NCBI GenBank assembly: GCA_030605085.1
Contig: JAUWBH010000050.1
Location: forward strand, 1-32,787
Direction: 5' to 3'
DNA length: 32,787 bases
Origin: Promethearchaeota archaeon
GTDB lineage: Archaea; Asgardarchaeota; Lokiarchaeia; Sigynarchaeales; SOKP01
The notes below the pieces were generated by a model that saw only the letters and a list, made by a program, of their open reading frames with translations, did not search any database and had not been told where the DNA came from. Each line of letters starts with the position of its first letter. Position 1 is the stretch's first letter. This document shows positions 32,061 to 32,787 of this stretch, in pieces. The position numbers were made by a program, and so were the translations under genes.

Positions 32061-32787
32061 CTAAAGCTTAATCGGGCGACTATTAGCTGTAAAGATTGGA
32101 CCGATGAAGGAACTATACAATTTGCAGTATTGCTCCTGGTTGCTAACGATGGCAATCATTTCAAAATCTTTCTGCGATGCGGGGCATAGAATCACTTCTT
32201 CTGCGTCCCTAGTTACAGCGTAAAACTCTCCTGTTTGAGATAAGTTGCGGAATTGAATGTTTCCTAGTTGCATCATCTTTTTAATAATAGATCCATACGT
32301 TTGAATGTCAAACTTTGAAGTGAGCATAAATCTTGCTGATTTCCTCTGAAATGCGAACTCGGAGACCATTTGCAAAATTTCGGGTACTACTACTGGAGTT
32401 ACTATTATAACAGAGGATTTAGTCCTATACACGGCGTCTTTAATTGTAGCGATTAACGCTTCTTTTCCAATTGTGTGCCAAGTGGTAACTAAAGCAAGTT
32501 CTGAGAGAGAACTGGATACATTGTGAATATCTTTAAGCTTATCTTGGTTGTTCTCGGCTAGTGTAATCGAATCGTCAATTGAACCCATAAATTGAACCGT
32601 AAAATCCCCAATAGCGTCTTTTACATATTGTATAATCTCGCGAGTGGTATTTGATAAACTGTTTTGTAGAGTTTCGGCGTTCTCTTTATATTTAACCTTA
32701 TGATCTTCGAGCATATCCGCCAAATTTTTATCCATATCTGCGGATTCACCGTTCCAAAGTTCGATCTCAGCGTCTATTTTTTCAGAA
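32061..32787 (-). CDS. Coiled-coil protein with PLD/TrmB-like C-terminal domain, 5' end outside window
   Basis: The open frame passes the ATG at 32735 and continues to the right edge (SEKIDAEIELWNGESADMDK before it), so the start lies outside the window. The visible part begins with a long helical, probably coiled-coil region (residues about 1-85 after the ATG). It ends with an alpha/beta domain: ALIATIKDAVYRTKSSVIIV, TPVVVPEILQMV, ARFMLTSKFDIQTYG, and FYAVTRDAEEVILCPAS. The last part resembles the effector domain of TrmB-type regulators. A DNA-binding region would be expected in the missing N-terminus, but that cannot be checked here. Confidence 0.6.
   Translation of the reverse strand, partial: SEKIDAEIELWNGESADMDKNLADMLEDHKVKYKENAETLQNSLSNTTREIIQYVKDAIGDFTVQFMGSIDDSITLAENNQDKLKDIHNVSSSLSELALVTTWHTIGKEALIATIKDAVYRTKSSVIIVTPVVVPEILQMVSEFAFQRKSARFMLTSKFDIQTYGSIIKKMMQLGNIQFRNLSQTGEFYAVTRDAEEVILCPASQKDFEMIAIVSNQEQYCKLYSSFIGPIFTANSRPIKL

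Noticed and set aside
1..32787. tRNA or rRNA genes
   Set aside because: No cloverleaf-like GGTTCGA arms paired with acceptor stems and no rRNA-like conserved stretches were noticed. A tRNA with introns could be missed by eye.

Overview
This is an AT-rich archaeal window, most likely from an Asgard archaeon (Lokiarchaeia-like). The archaeal assignment is firm. It rests on ribosomal proteins eS24, eS27, eS28, eL8/L7Ae, eL24 and eS6, RNA polymerase subunits Rpo7 and Rpo10, Spt4, Kae1, Bud32 and an Orc1/Cdc6 ATPase. The Asgard assignment is an inference from a roadblock/LC7 protein, leucine-rich-repeat (LRR) proteins, a very large TPR protein and lineage-style small membrane and zinc-ribbon proteins. 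No rRNA, tRNA or CRISPR array was seen.

Layout. 1-2.9 kb: a minus-strand operon with a divergent Orc1/Cdc6 and three zinc-ribbon proteins, the last cut by the window edge. It is preceded by an AT-rich gap holding an inverted pair of ORB-like G-strings, so it looks like the replication module of an integrated element. 3.4-8.5 kb: an accessory plus-strand block with a double AbrB-like protein, a stand-alone helical protein, an unknown 335-aa protein and a 611-aa LRR protein whose N-terminus matches the stand-alone protein. 8.5-10.5 kb: a HAD phosphatase and a dolichol-kinase-like membrane enzyme split by an in-frame TAG. 10.8-13.3 kb: debris and small genes, namely a broken IS607 copy, a roadblock gene with a truncated duplicate, a decayed minus-strand gene and a small cysteine-containing protein.

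13.4-20 kb: a conserved archaeal information-processing cluster, rpo7 - spt4 - GTP-dependent dephospho-CoA kinase - eS24 - eS27 - kae1 - bud32. About 2.3 kb sits inside it, bounded by a truncated and a complete copy of the kinase gene, and carries an LRR gene plus an LRR pseudogene. 20.2-24.5 kb: a ribbon-helix-helix regulator, the L7Ae-eS28 pair, a lone TnpB with a structured 3' end, rpo10 (which appears to start at ATA), a membrane protein and the eS6-eL24 pair. 24.7-32.8 kb: a multi-pass membrane protein, a 997-aa SIR2-TPR protein that is a defence candidate, a fused Fae-Hps enzyme, a zinc-ribbon protein, a deoxyribosyltransferase-like protein and a coiled-coil protein cut by the right edge.

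The points most worth a second look are the ATA-start rpo10, the duplicated kinase gene around an LRR-carrying insert, the helical module shared by three genes, the SIR2-TPR protein, and several broken or interrupted genes (rpo7, the dolichol-kinase-like gene, TnpA) in which real decay must be separated from sequencing error.
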